Part shown: piece by piece, positions 45,001-60,000 of the stretch
How positions within the stretch are numbered: the stretch's first letter is position 1
Layout: the number at the start of each line of letters is the position of its first letter
Assembly: GCA_029582265.1 (NCBI GenBank)
Contig: CM055827.1
Coordinates: forward strand, 5,714,471-5,778,470
Reading direction: 5' to 3'
Source of the DNA: Zoroaster sp. YZ-2022
Taxonomy: Eukaryota; Echinodermata; Asteroidea; Forcipulatida; Zoroasteridae
DNA: 64,000 nt
The notes under the pieces: model-generated
What the model saw: the letters and a program-made list of their open reading frames with translations, nothing else
The model's database searches: none
Told to the model about the DNA's origin: nothing
Translations under genes and position numbers: made by a program

Positions 45001-48000
45001 TTCAAATTGTTTGGGTTTGAGTGGGTTTTTTTTCAAAAAATTTTGTTTTGAAAAACTTGGAAATTACTAATAGTGTTTTATAATAATAAAAATAAAAATA
45101 ATAATAAAAATAATAATAATAAGGAAAGGAAAAGGAACCAAGGAGACAAAAGAAAGACAACCAGCTACGATTTGGGGAAAAGATACGTCTTGAGAGCCTT
45201 TTTGAAGGACAGAACACTGTTCGAATTTCTGATAAGGATGGGTAGGCTATTCCATAAACGGGGGCGGCAATGGAAAAGGCCCTGTCACCAGCCTGTTTAT
45301 GTGATTTGTGCACAACAAGGGTTTCACCATCAGAAGAACGAAGGGAGTATGAATAGTTCTTGGTTGTGAGCAGAGAAGAGAGATAACCTAGTGCAGTGTT
45401 TCAGTGATTTGTAAGTGTGAACCAATGTGCGGAACTGAATACGTTGGGCGACTGGAAGCCAGTGTAATTGTTTGAGCAGATGAGAGGTGTGGGTGTGTTT
45501 AGTGACTTAAAGTAAAATTATTATAAAATTAATATTTTTGTCTTTCGTCATATTAAAAAAAAAAAAAAAAAAAACTGTCTTTATGATTTCATCAGCAACA
45601 TTTGGCATTCAATCCTACCATCCACCAACACCCACACCCCACTGTCAACTCACACACAGCAGGAAACACACACAACAAGAACAATGCCACGGTGGCAACC
45701 AATCACAACACATCACACAACAGTAGCACCAATCGGAACACTTCCCATTCTACACATAATCCCAGCAAATACTACTTAAGGAGTTGCATCGGCAAACCTC
45801 TTCATTCTCCTGAAGAAGATTAGAGCAGGCTAATCGAAACGTTGAGAATAACCCGTGAAGTCCCCATGGTTCTCCCTGAACCATATTAACCCGTGAAGTC
45901 CCCATGGTTTTCCCTGAACCATATTTCTCACTTAGCGACAGTAGAGAACAACGAGTTGCCCGAAATTGGTTCTCCCTTGAACCTTTCTCACTTAACGAAG
46001 GTTGAGATACGAGTTGCACGATACGGTTCTTTTCAGAACCTGTACCTCAGCTTCACGTTAGTTGAGATAAACACATGGTGTTACCGCAAACCGAAACGAT
46101 ATCGATATTCCACCATGCAAAGCCTCAAAACTTATGTCTTTATGTTTTACACATTTTTATGTTTTTATGTATTAAAACCCTCCTATTATCAGTGTTGTTC
46201 TTTACAAAGTGGACCCATACTTTAAAATGACACAACCATGACATTTTTGCGGTACACACTTTCTTATCTAAAGATTAATGGCATACCCCAAGGCTCTTCA
46301 GAGAGATGAGGTAAATTGAAGCAGCCACCTGCTTTGTTTCATTGCAAGGTTAACTTGAAATAAACCAGTGCAGTAACTTGGGGTATACACATACTGTGTG
46401 AAGGTCAGAACACTTTGTTTTTGTCCCAGACCCGAGGGGCATTTTGGGGTATCCATGTACCATTCTTGTGTACAGTATGCAATATTTTAAGGCATGCATA
46501 GAAAAAGCATTGTACTTAGCATTTGGTTTTTTTTGTGGCATTTTGGAGACTGCATGTATACAAGGGTTAAAGTTGCCGGACTGCAAATTTTGGATATTTT
46601 ACATAACAATTCCTGTTCTCTCTAAGGTGAAACCACTTGTGAATGAAATAATTTATCAGTATACAGTGTATATATAAAACCAAAACTACAGCAAGTACAT
46701 TTTAAGATAATAATTTAATAATTTGATAATTTGGTAATTACCAATACGGTATCTTCTCTTTTAAATCAGGATTTATTTTATTAAGATGATGGCACTTCAG
46801 ATGGAAAAATTTCAAGGGATGTATGTTTGCCACAAGCAATTTTTCATGAAGTAAATTTTAGGCAAATCTTTAAAATGTACAAATGGGATCTTTTATACAA
46901 TTGGATGTCAAAATGCAATGTACTCTCTGTACAACAGTCCTACATGTATATTGTGGTTATTAAATAAACCTTTTAATTCATATACATGTACATTGATCTA
47001 GGTCGAATGGAATGTATTATTCTTGGACGAGCCATCAATATCCGAGAGGTTTACAACAGACGGCGTCTGTATACAGATTTGTATTGATTGCTTGATAATG
47101 GCATCTGCTACACTGGGTCATCGGGTTGAGGTTGTCTGACGGTTTATCTGATAAATTGATTTGGACTAAATTTACACATTAGTAAAACGCTTTTGTCCGA
47201 GTTGGCATTCAGGTTCTGAGTGAATCAAATCTTTTATTTAGAAACATGGTTTATGCATGCAGCTTCAGTTTGTATGTACACTCATGCAGAAGGAGTGGTT
47301 TCATTTAAAGGGAGAGTATCGTCAAGATCAACAGGGCATGGAATCAGAGTGCTAGTTTAGATTAACTCAGTGAATACCCCACATGATAAATTCATATAAC
47401 CGTTTGCTGCTGCGTAAATTAGCCAATAATTTTCAGTCACTGTGTTAATCTAAAACTAGGACATCGATTCCATGCCTTGTCGAAAGTCTGCCCCGATCAC
47501 GACGATACTGCCCCTTTAAAGTAATATTCATGTATTTACACAAAGTTGATGATAGTATTAAACAGCTCTGAAATATTTCTCTCTGAGGTACATCAGCTAT
47601 CATTTTAGTATGTTGTCCTCTTTCGGCTGCTCCCGTTAGGGGTCGCCACAGCGGATCATGATCCGCATATTTGATTTGGCATAGGTTTTACGCCGGATGC
47701 CCTTCCTGACGCAACCCTCCCATTTATCCGGGCTTGAGACCGGCACTAAGCATGCACTGGCTTGTACATCCCCAGTGGCTGGGTTCAATTCGGCCCAGCT
47801 ATCATTTTAGTATGATTATTAAAATTATTTTCACAAATGAATTTTCGATTTTCATAATACAAAATTCTTAATGGATTTTTTTATGTTAATACAATGTTGA
47901 TTGTATATACAACTATTTTTGCCAGGATAGTTTTATGTTCATATGCAATATTTCAGGAGGGAAACTGTCATGTACAGATACAAATTTTTTATTCGCAAGG

Positions 48001-48054
48001 ATTAGGCAAGAAAAAAGTCTCTGGTTTCTGGTCAGCTTCAAAATCGGTCCGAAG

Positions 48055-48089
<35 letters not shown>

Positions 48090-51000
48090 CAACCAGTGAA
48101 ATATATGATACATGCGATTATTGGGACCGGATCAAATTTCCCATACACAAAGTACGTGTATGTGGCTAAGAGAGGCCTCATAAATTGGGCAAACATTCAT
48201 TACCCCTATGTGAAAATGTCATTTAAAACACAGCACGGCAGAATTCCAATCAATCCAGCAATATTGGCTGCATTTGGACATCGTTTCATAGCAAAAAAAA
48301 ATTAAATTAAAAAAAAATTAAAAAAATGCTGATGCACGGGTCTGAGGCGACATGCACAGAGACCAGAAATGGGAGACATTTTTTTTGGCCTCATGCATAA
48401 TTAAATTTAGCAATTGTATTGATCAGACCTTGTCCTTTTGGAAGGCTTTCATTCAAATTTGTATTAACAAAGAATACTGCTGGATTCAGTTGGCAACTTA
48501 TTCTTTTGTTAAATCTGCAGATTGAATTTATTGCTATTATCGATGTATAGCCATTGTTCTGTTGAATGCATAGATCTGTTTTTTTAATTTTTTTTTTTTT
48601 TATGCAAATCGCCCCACACAAGGCCAATGGCCACTCCAAGGTGGGGGCTACTAAAGCCATGTTCGCACTGGACTTTTTTTGGTAAAACTTACCGAGATGA
48701 TGGGTACTTTTCCCATTTTAAGTCCAGTGCGGACAGCCTGGGACGTTTTCCTCTCAGTTACTTTTCCCGAGTCCAGCGGTTACTTCTACTGGCCAACTGC
48801 TGCCCAGGAAAACTAACCAGGTAACTTTTCCCGAGACGATAAGTCCCGTGCGGACAGTGCGAGTCGGTAAAAGCGGCTCAGGAAAGCGTACATCCGGCCC
48901 GAGCGCAAGGTCGTGCTACACAGGGACACCACGCATGCGCTTTGCATTGTTTCACCGCGCGGTGGGGCGGGCGCATTTAATGCATGTGCATGTGTAGCAA
49001 GTTTTCTGTGCGTTGTTGGGTCAATCGGGTCAACGTAGAAAGGTCACGCAAAGCGCCCTCATGAGTCATTATACTGACAGCTCGGTTACTTATACCACGG
49101 TCTCGGTAAAATTTTCCCGTGTCGAAAGTCCAAGTGCGGACAGAGGTTACATTTGACCATTTTTCATTTTACCATCGTCTCGGTAAAACCTTCCCAAAAA
49201 AAATTCCAGTGCGAACACGGCTTAAGTCATTGAGTTGTTACAACAACTCCACACTGAAGAAACCAGCCCCTCGCACCGTAACAAGACAAGTTAATAACCA
49301 GCCTCTTCACGGTGCGAATAGGACTGGGAGGGTTAACTAGTCCAGAACAAGGCAGTTGTTATACTGCCTCTGCCCCTATAAGCAATTATGGTTAACTGTC
49401 TTGCTCAAGGACACAAGTGTCATGACTGGGATTCGAACCCACATTCTGCTGCTAACACCAGAACTTGAGTCTGGTAAACTAGACTGCTCGGACATGACAC
49501 TCCACTCTATGCAGAGTGCTGTTGTTTTGATACAAGTGCCATGTATGGATCTAGTGTCACATTGTACGTAAAACCATGGAGGAAGGAAAACAGAATAAAA
49601 CAACTACACTGATTGACATTTTGAGAATCCCAAATTCTCACTTTGTACATTTGTCAACAATTTTGTTTAAGCAAATTCTAGCTTTAAATAATGAGATGGT
49701 CGGATTTTTATTATTAGTTTATTACACAGTGGAAACACACAGTGCAACCGCACAGTAGAAACAATTTTTTTTATTGATTTACTTATTTGGGGGTGAGTCG
49801 TTCAGGGACAGTCACTAGAATTGGAAAATTTGAAATCACTGCATCCCCTCGCCTCTGACGACAAACTGATTCCACTGCATGGATGGGACTTTGCTGATTA
49901 AATACACAAGATCAATCAAATTGGTCTGACAAATATAAACCACACTGGTTACCATGGTAACACAAACATCAGTGACGTTTGTACTTGATTTTTGAGATTC
50001 TACTTGTGCATTCTTTCATCAAGGACACCGTTTTCAATTTACATGAGCCACTCCAGGCTGACCAACACAAAGTATTATAAATCATTTCTTAATCAGATTA
50101 ATTTTATTTATCCCCATGAGAGATAAAGATACATGTTGTAGCTGTTCAAGATCCATGGGAGCACGATCTGAAGCATAGCTCAAATTTCCATAGGGTTTTA
50201 CTATTACAAAAAAATAATTTAAAAAAAATAATTTAAAAAAAATCCAGCGTAATGAAAAATACTTTTATAATCTCTGTACATATGTTGTATTTATAACATC
50301 AGTGCTACCTGTACGAACCAAGTACATGCATACATGCCTAAAGCCGTGTTCGCACTGGACTTTTTTGGGGAAGGTTTTACCGAGACGATGGTAAAATGAA
50401 AAATGGTCAAATGTAACCTCTGTCCGCACTTGGACTTTCGACACGGGAAAATTTTACCGAGACCGTGGTAGAAGTAACCGAGCTGTCAGTATAATGACTC
50501 ATGAGGGCGCTTATGTGACCTTTCTACGCTGACCCGATTGACCCAACAACGCACAGAAAACTTGCTACACATGCACATGCATTAAATGCGCCCGGCCCAC
50601 CCCCACCGCGCGGTGAAACAATGCAAAGCGCATGCATGGTGTCCCTGTGTAGCACGACCTTGCGCTCGGGCCGGATGTACGCTTTCCCGAGGCACTTTTA
50701 CCGACTCGCACTGTCCGCACTGGACTTATCGTCTCAGGAAAAGTTACCTGGTTAGTTTTCCTGGGCAGCAGTTGGCCAGTAGAAGTAACCGCTGGACTCA
50801 GGAAAAGAAACTGAGAGGAAAATGTCCCAGGCTGTCCGCACTGGACTTAAAATGGGAAAAGTACCCATCATCTCGGTAAGTTTTACCAAAAAAAGTCCAG
50901 TGCGAACACGGCTTTAGTTGATAAGAAAAAAAAAAACTCACAGAGTGCTGGAACCTTACCGGGACAATATCATCACAATCAGAGCAGACTTTGGAAACGG

Positions 51001-54000
51001 TGCCTACATGTAGTTTAAGATGAACACAGTGACTGAAAATTACTGCCTCATTTATGAAGCAGCAACGGTAATATGGCCTTATCATGTGGGGTATTATTTT
51101 CAGTCGCCGAGTTAATCTAAAACTGGCACTTTGATTCCATGCCCTGTTGATCGTCACAATCGTGTCCCTTTAAGGTGAAAGGCAAGGTACCCCATTATTA
51201 CCACTTTACAAATGATATAATAACAGTGAACAAAAGTGTGATGTCATGGTTCCCATGGCAGCATGTTCTACACATTCTTTGTTCTGTGATTTTTCTTAAA
51301 AAATGGTTTGCCAATTTTGATAACATGACCTTTTAACTTTGGCTTTTACGACCCCCCCCCCAACAATAAAAACAAGTTTTGTAAAACCACCTCTGTAGAA
51401 CCCCTTAAGCAGTCTATAGAGTGCGGCATTCTCCTGAAGACGATCAGAGTATACTGATCGAAAACATCAAAATTATCTCACCACCAACAATTATTACAAC
51501 TCCTAAGAAATATATGTTTACATGGTGCTACTGCAAACCTTACTCCTACTGTACTTCCACCATGCAAAGCTTCAATTCCTACCCACTGTGTACCTCATAA
51601 AGTCCATGATTAACCCTAACTCCCTAGGCCCATTTGCTTGAATACATAATCTGAATCCTTCAGTAGTAAAGCAAGCACATGACATGTATGCACACATGTG
51701 TTTCTAATCTGTGATACATGTACATGGCCAGAGACCCTCCCTGCATGCATGGAGCAATAAACAGTGTCCACTGACCCAAGCACTGACCTTGCAATCACTA
51801 CAACAAACATGGATACATGTACCATGGAAAGGCAAGTATGCCTAATAACCTCAATCCTCCAAAATCCTTCACTTAAGCAAAGAGCATGTAGCATGTAACC
51901 TCAATCCTTCAAAATCCTTCACTTTGGCAAAGAGGATTTTGGAGGATTTGGGAAGGTTAGGGTTAATGCCCTCTCCCCAAAGCAGGGAAACATGTAAAGT
52001 CCCTGCTAAGCGGGAAAGCCACATATAAGTAAAAGGCAAGAGATACATTCCCCTTGGTACCCCTTTCGATCCGCCAGCTGCCCACGCCAATTTGTGGATG
52101 TTTTATTTAACGATTCACCAACTAGTCTCTACCATTACATTACCTGTGCAGCGACAGCAACACTTCTGAGTCCGTCCCCAAATGTATTTCCTGAAATACA
52201 ATGGCCCTTCGTCCTCATCACCATAGCAGCCAAACCCTCCCGGCATTACGAAGAAAAACAACAAGTTTTTCTCACCAATAACAGTAGGAATGTTATTAAT
52301 CCATCTCAGAAATTATTAAGGACAACTAAGAAGAGTCTGCAAGCTCAGATGAAAACTATAAATAATATTAGTCCCCTCTTCATGGATGGTGTAATCATGT
52401 CAATTAAGTGTTGCTGAATCTCAATTAGCCATTCGATAACGAGAACAGTTACCGAAGACTTAATTGCTCAAAGTAGAGATCTCAACGAAGCACTCAGCAT
52501 TTAGTACACACTGATTGTCCAATCACATCACACTATGTATATTGGCATGTGATTTGGAATGACAAATTCGATTGGCTGAAAGATGTTTTTTTTTATCTGC
52601 AACGGAGTAGAAGAATTCTAACGGAAATACCCACATCTCTGAATAAACACTATTATCCACAGAGTTTATTTATGTCACCAATAAGCAGTTTCTTAATAGC
52701 ACATTCAATTTAAATCACCCCCCCTAAAAAAAAAAAAAAAAATTAATAAAATAACATTTTTGTTTAAACTTTAAAATATCAATCAATAAGGTTTTGGTGC
52801 ATTTAAACCACAAAGAAAAAAAATTACAAAATTTGACCGCATTCCTCATTTCTGTGCCAGAAATTCTTCCCCAGTTGGTTTTCACTGTTATGGTGATGAA
52901 CAATTAAAGTCTCTGAACTGTGTACCCAATATGTTAAATGCAAATACATGTAGCGTGCAGATAAACATTTCAAAATCTACATTTTTCATTAGGAGTTGAT
53001 GTTGCCATGAAGCTCTGACAATTGTGTACGACTCGCTTCATTTGCCTCAATTATTTTCCCATTTTTGTGTTGGGACGTATGAATATGTTTCCATGGTAAC
53101 AATAAACTGGCTGGAAATCAGTGCCAATTACCTACGAGCTTTATACATAGAACAATTTACACACCAGGCCCAATTTCATAGAGCTGCAAAGCAGAGAATT
53201 TTGCTCAGCAAATATTTTTGCTAAGCAATATAAAACAGACTACCAGCCAAAATGCATACATTTTGTATGACACTTTGGCTGGTAACCAAAGAAATCCGCT
53301 ACGCAAATATTTTTGCTAAGCAATATAAAACAGACTACCAGCCAAAATGCATACATTTTGTATGACAGTTTGGCTGGTAACCAAAGAAATCCGCTAAGCA
53401 AATATTTTTGCTAAGCAATATAAAACAGACTACCAGCCAAAATGCATACATTTTGTATGACAGTTTGGCTGGTAACCAAAGAAATCCGCTAAGCAAATAT
53501 TTTTTCTAAGCAATATAAAACAGACTACCAGCCAAAATGCATACATTTTGTATGACAGTTTGGCTGGTAACCAAAGAAATCCGCGAAGCAAATATTTTTG
53601 CTAAGCAATATAAAACAGACTACCAGCCAAAATGCATACATTTTGTATGAAAGTTTGGCTGGTAACCAAAGAAATCTGCTCAACTAATTTTTCTGGTGAG
53701 CAATTTTATCTATGAATAAAAAAAATAATTGCGATACTATCGAAAATCACAATGTTTGCCGATATATTGTGGATGAAAAAAAAATTGATATTGCCCAAGC
53801 TTATTTTCCGTGGCCGTCAAGACCTACAAGTATGACAATAGTGAAATTTTTCTCAAAGGAACTCAAAGTCTGAATACAATGTATAATGGTCCAAAGATGT
53901 AAGAGGACATATATGACATAAAACACAATAAAGGGGGCCACTTTGCATCCGTCACGTTAGCAGTTTTTCCAATGGTTGTTATTTATTTTTAAGTACCTGA

Positions 54001-57000
54001 AACCGACCAAAAAGTGTTTCAACATGTAAGGCTTATACTAGAACTAATTTCAGTTGATTTATTTAATTTTTTAATTTTTTAATTTATTTTTTTACCCTCA
54101 AATTTCCATAAAAATTGGACAGAAAAAGTTACCGTCCATTTGTTGATGGAAATTTTAGGGTAATTAAAAAAAAATAGTAATAATCAACTCAAATTATCTT
54201 TAGGATAAGCATGCATGTCTATTCAAATGTTGAAATTATTTTTGGGTGATTTCAGATATTAAAAAAAAAAATTACAACCATAAGAAAAACTGCTAACGTG
54301 ACGGTAGGAAAGTGGCCCCCTTTATTATGTTTTATGTCATATGTACTAGGTTTGGGCTTTTTTCCGTGTACACGTTTTGACACAAACCATGTACACATTT
54401 TAATGAATATTGTCATCACCAATAAATGGCATGAATTAATGCAGACGGATTGTCTGTATTTAGTACAGAAAATAATCCAAAATACAGCAATATGGATTTA
54501 GAAAAAAATAGTACAGATTAAACAAATCCATGCCTGGCACAAACATCCTCTGAAATTTCTGGTTGTATTAAAATTAAAAACAAATTATCGGTTGAACTTC
54601 CTGGAAATCGTGATATAATAATGGCAGGCCCAATGGTCAAACTTCATGACTGGGAAAATATATCATGGAAATAAAAGGTTCTATTTTTTAAATGTAGGAT
54701 TCCTTTACACGTTTCATAAATTTGAAAACATCTCGTGAATATTTTGTCCCAACCCTAACATGTACATGTATGCTTATGGACACCTTGCCTTTCCTCAAAT
54801 TAGCAATCCTTACGCATATAACAAGAATTTGGCCTGCAAACATGAACGAATAAACTCATTTTTATTCTTCTCCTTTTTAACCCTCCTACTGTTTGACCAT
54901 TTGAAACCATTCAAAATTTCCACTTTCAAAAACGCCCATTGGTTTTGTACACACATGGTGATACCATTTGAACAGTGTTGGTAACAAGCTTTACTACCAT
55001 TCAAATCCATTCAAATGCATAGAGGGTCCATTGATTCACCACTTAGAAGTATCCAAACAAGGTTTTTTATTAGCTGTACTACCATTTGGAAAGATCCAAA
55101 CAAGGTTTTGTATTAGCTGACCTACCATTCAAAACCATCTGGGGAAATCAATACTGTACACAGTTATTTCACCATTCAAAACCACAAAAGCGAATGGTTT
55201 CATATGGTGCATCAACTTGTATGAAAAAGGTACCAAAAGTAGGAGGGTTAATGTAGAATTTTAAAAACAAACAAACAAAATGACAGGATCGTTTAAACCC
55301 AGTTACATGTACTATCTGACTGTACAATCTTAAATCACAGTGATTTTAGCAACTATCTGTCAAATGAGATATACATGTAGTCACAATGTACACAGAAATC
55401 TGCTACCCATCCCCTCAGCACAATACTGTTTTGACACTGACTAGAAGCAGTGTTTGATCAGTCTCTATAAAGTCAACACGTATTTACATCAAATTGGTCT
55501 TATCAAAGTAGCAAATGACATAGCCCTTGCCATCACAAGATCCCTAGTAGTAGGGGTGTTACAAACCTTTATCAATTTTTTTGTTGGTTAAGTTTTGCTC
55601 AGCATGCGAGCACAAGGTCTTAATGGGGTTGTTTGCCGATGTGTCTTAATATAATAATAATAATACACGATTCTTATATGACTCGCTCTGCGAAAAAGGG
55701 TATTAAGGGACACTATGCTATTTCCCGTAAAGGGCTGTTCTATGTGGAAAGGGTGAATAAAAATTCACAACGTGATTTTTTTTTTTTTGGTTTATTGGCT
55801 TCTATTATATCAATACTTTCATAATTTATTTACAGAAATATTATTATTGATGAGTAAAGATGAAAAAACAAAAGTTTAAATTTTACACATTATGTAAATT
55901 AGCAAAAATATTTGAAAAAATACTTCAAGATGCTTGATAATTCAAATTTATATTGCACAAGCATTCCTAAAGGAGCTCAAAAGGAACATAACTGTTGCTA
56001 TGGGCATTCAAGAGAGTTTCTTCTTAGCTCATTTCTTTCTCCACTTACTGTGTTTAAAGGGCTGTATCTCTGAAGGCACTTCCGTTAATTTGTAAAATAT
56101 GAATATGCAAAAATCAGTATATCTCCAGAATGCAAAATGCCACAGGGTTCAAACCTACACCAAATTAAAGCTTATAATGTAACCAATTCAGCTATGTATG
56201 TAAAGTTCAATTTTTTAATTTTGTCCCATAATACCCATTTTTGTGGAGCCGGTCACATATAGTGCACATATCCTAGCAACAGATCAGGGCGCTGTACATT
56301 ATTATCCATGCTCATCATTCAGGCTCATAAATCATTCCTGAAACCATCTCAGCTCCCTGGGGAGTATACAGCTCAACTGCTGCCATTTAATCAAACACAA
56401 CAACCAACTCTGCCTTCACAGGTACCCATTTACTCCTGGGTGGAGAGAAGCAATTATGGTAATGTGTCTTGCTGAAGGACACATATGCACCACGGTCACA
56501 GCCAGGATTCGAACCCACATTCTGACGACTCGGCCACCAGAACCCACTAAACCGCTCGACCATGGCACTCCAATATTTAAGAATAGATTGATCTCTCACA
56601 AATGCTGTGCATGTTGTAATGGCAGAGGTAGTGTCTGTGACGCCATTGGCTGAGCATACTATTTCATACAGCCACTGAGCATAGAAAAATGCATGCTTAA
56701 CAAGCCGGCCATTATTGCTAGCAAATGAGTGATGCAATCAAACAAATCCATGATGAATGCACAAAGTACTGCGTTGCGAACTGGGGAAATATGCTTACCT
56801 AGTACCCAATTTGTTCTGTATGTTAGTAGAAAACTTGCTTAAGCCTACATGTTTACAGGGGTCAAAATTAAGTTGAATTTTATGATACAACTGTAGCCCA
56901 AAGGTCTATTTATATCAACATTTTACTAGTCCTTCACATTTTTTTAGTAGTCCTGAAAAAGGTTAAAAACGTGGAGTCCATATTTTGTACTTGCATACAA

Positions 57001-60000
57001 GAGGGGTGTCTGGGTGTCTTTTGGACATTTCATTTGTCATTTATTTACATGTAAATGTATTGTAAGTGAACAATTTGGACACCCTGTTTGGAAATTTCCA
57101 GCAAATTTGGACGGCCTATTTCTAAATCCTGGCTAATACCTTGCATACAAGAATAGTTAAAAAAAAAATTCCATTTTTTTTTTCACTAGCCCATCGGACT
57201 ACCCAAACCCCAGCATTTAGTTAAGTAGTCCCGCTGCTAAAAACCACTAGCCTCAGTCTAGTGTTAATTTCGACTTACAATGCATGTTTATAGGTTGGTG
57301 AAATTCTTGCGTCGGGAGATAAACAATTGATTTAATTTTGCCCTACATGTACACAATGTATGTTTAATTACATAGATGTACTGGAGTGCCATGGTCGAGC
57401 GGTTTAGTGCATCGGATTTGTGTTCTGATGGCTGAGTCGTCAGAATGTGGGTTCGAATCCCAGCTGCAATCGGGGTGCTTGTGTCCTTGAACAAGACACT
57501 TTACCATAATTACATTCCACCCAGGGGTAAGTGGGTACCTGTGAGGGCAGAGTTGGTTGTTGTGTTTGATTAGCCCTATATGCGCTGAAATGGCAGCAAT
57601 TGAGCTGTATACTCCCCAGGGAGCTGAGATGGTTTCAGGAATGATTTATGAGTCTGATGAGCAGGGGTAATAATGTAATGCGCCTTAAGCACCAGTTTGG
57701 TGGATACGTGCGCTATATAAGTCTACATTATTATTATTATTATTATTACTATTCCTAAAATTTGAGCAAACCTCCCAACATGCAGATGTTCAGTGGCAGT
57801 TATTTGAAGATCTTATCAAAACAATATCCCGTCAATGTACAACCTTTTAATTATGTTTGTTAAGTCTAAGGGCCTCCTTATGTTTAAGAAAACTCATATC
57901 TTGACGGGACTTGTTTAATTAATTTCCAGGTCCCTGTGTTTTTGTGGGGTTTTTTAAATTTATTTTTTCAGTCTTTTTTTCAGGCTTTTAGCCCATTATT
58001 TCCTGTCTAAAATTTATTGAATAAAACAATTTTCCGACATGAGTGTTTAAAATGTTTGAGTTGTGTTTTGCAATTTATGATATCTGTTGTTTTCTTGAAA
58101 TTGGTTTGGTTGTAACCAATGAATTTTTTTCCCCCAAATAATTCCGATATACAACATTTGCACCATGTACATGTACCACAAATAAAAGAGTGATATATGG
58201 TGAGTAATTTCTATATTTGCATTTTTTTCATGTTTGCATCTGCTACTGAATATTGATCCAAAGAAAAATCAATGTTGTGATTACATGCATATTCGGAAAT
58301 GTTTATACATTTAAGGGACCCCCCCAAAAAAAAAAAAGTCACCGGTTTCTTGTCTCCACGCGTGTCCTCAGAGCTGTGCGTCAGCATTTTTAATTTTATT
58401 TTATTTTTCTATGAAACGGTGTCCAATTGCAGCCAAAATTGCTGGATCGTTGCTGGATGTTTTCAATGACTTTTCCACATAAGTGTATGAACATTTACCC
58501 GATTTGTGAGGCCTCTCTTAGCCACCATACTTTGTGTATGGGAAATTTGGCCTGGTTCCAATAACCGCGTATACATGTATCAGGTATTTCACTGGTTGGC
58601 CAAAAAAAAAAAAAAAAAAAAAAGCATCACCACACCGCACCTGAAGTCGACCTATGACCAAAAAACGGACACATTTTTGGGGGCCTAAGCTCGGTATCAA
58701 CAATCTGGTAGATTTTTGCTCGATGAATGGCATGACGGTTGGGTCATGCACTATGGAATTTACCAAATAAGATTGTCTATTACAAATATTTGAATAAGTA
58801 ATGCAATCGGATGCCGTTTCAAACCAAGCAGTTAAACACACACTGAATGAATGATTAATTTGAATAGACTGATACAATTAATAATTGATTGATTTACATG
58901 TACAAACATTGTATGGTTAAGTAGGTAAGCTCTGTATTGGTGCATTTTATGTACAGCCATAGAATGGCAATTGCCCACTTGTCTATGTGATTGCCTGCCT
59001 AACACTACATCTTCTTTAACCCTAACCCCCTATATAATCTGGCTAGGAACCTTCCTGAACCCTAACCCCCATAGGTATTCTGGCTAGGAACCTTCCTGAA
59101 CCCTAAACCCCTATAGGTATTCTGGCTAGGAACCTTCTTTAACCCTAACCCCCTAGGTATTCTGGCTAGGAACCTTCCTGAATCCTCCAAAATCCATCAG
59201 TGCACTTTTGGAAACATGCCCTTATCTTCAAAATACACCATGCATTTTCGTTGATCTTTCATATTCAGCACTTATGGCCTGTACTTCTTGCCACAGGTAG
59301 TAATTTTGTCCCATTTGAAAAGGTGGAAGTACCAGTTTCTAACAGTGCTGATTTTTTTTTTTTTAAAGTGCCCCTTGGAGGATTTTGGAGGATTTGTGGT
59401 GGTTAGGGTTAAAGAAAAGGAACAATTGGTATTTGGAAACATATGTTCATTTCAACCATTTAGCTTCAACAAATATATCATTAAAAAAACATTTGTAAAT
59501 TTTTTTTCAACATAACACTTCCTTTTGTCTCTAATATAAATGCACTTCAGATGGAATAATTTCTCCGGATGACTGATATTTGTACAAGCTTCACACCAAG
59601 TGAGCTTTCATCATTTTTCCATTATCCTGTTGGTTAAGTCTATATACGTAACACGCGCCCATTGGTACATGTAGTACATGCATTCTTTTTGCTACTTCCT
59701 GTTCCAAAGCTTGGCACACCGTTGGGTGTAATTTAACCTAAATTCCTTGATTTTAACGTTCAAAAGAGAATCTTGAAGCAGAATTGGATTTTGTTAATAA
59801 GATTTCAAGTCTTTACAACACATACGTAAATTATGCAAGTCCCAAGATTTCTAATTTCTTGCGAAAAATCCTTCAAGAAAGGGCATGTAATCCATGCATT
59901 TCCAATGGGCTTCTGATGATCAGTGGATCCAGCATGTGCGAAGTGGGCATGGTTTATGTTGGAACTACGTCAATTTTGTCCCTTCCCTTTACATAATTGA

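Noticed and set aside
45073..45369. 98-codon open frame with many basic residues
   Set aside because: It starts in an AAT microsatellite and covers a probable retroposon body. There is no recognisable reverse-transcriptase or nuclease motif.
48627..51157. Two open frames with the same peptide ([16 protein letters not shown]...)
   Set aside because: They lie in the inverted pair of 570-bp elements. The shared peptide reflects DNA identity, and the frames are short and broken relative to the element ends.
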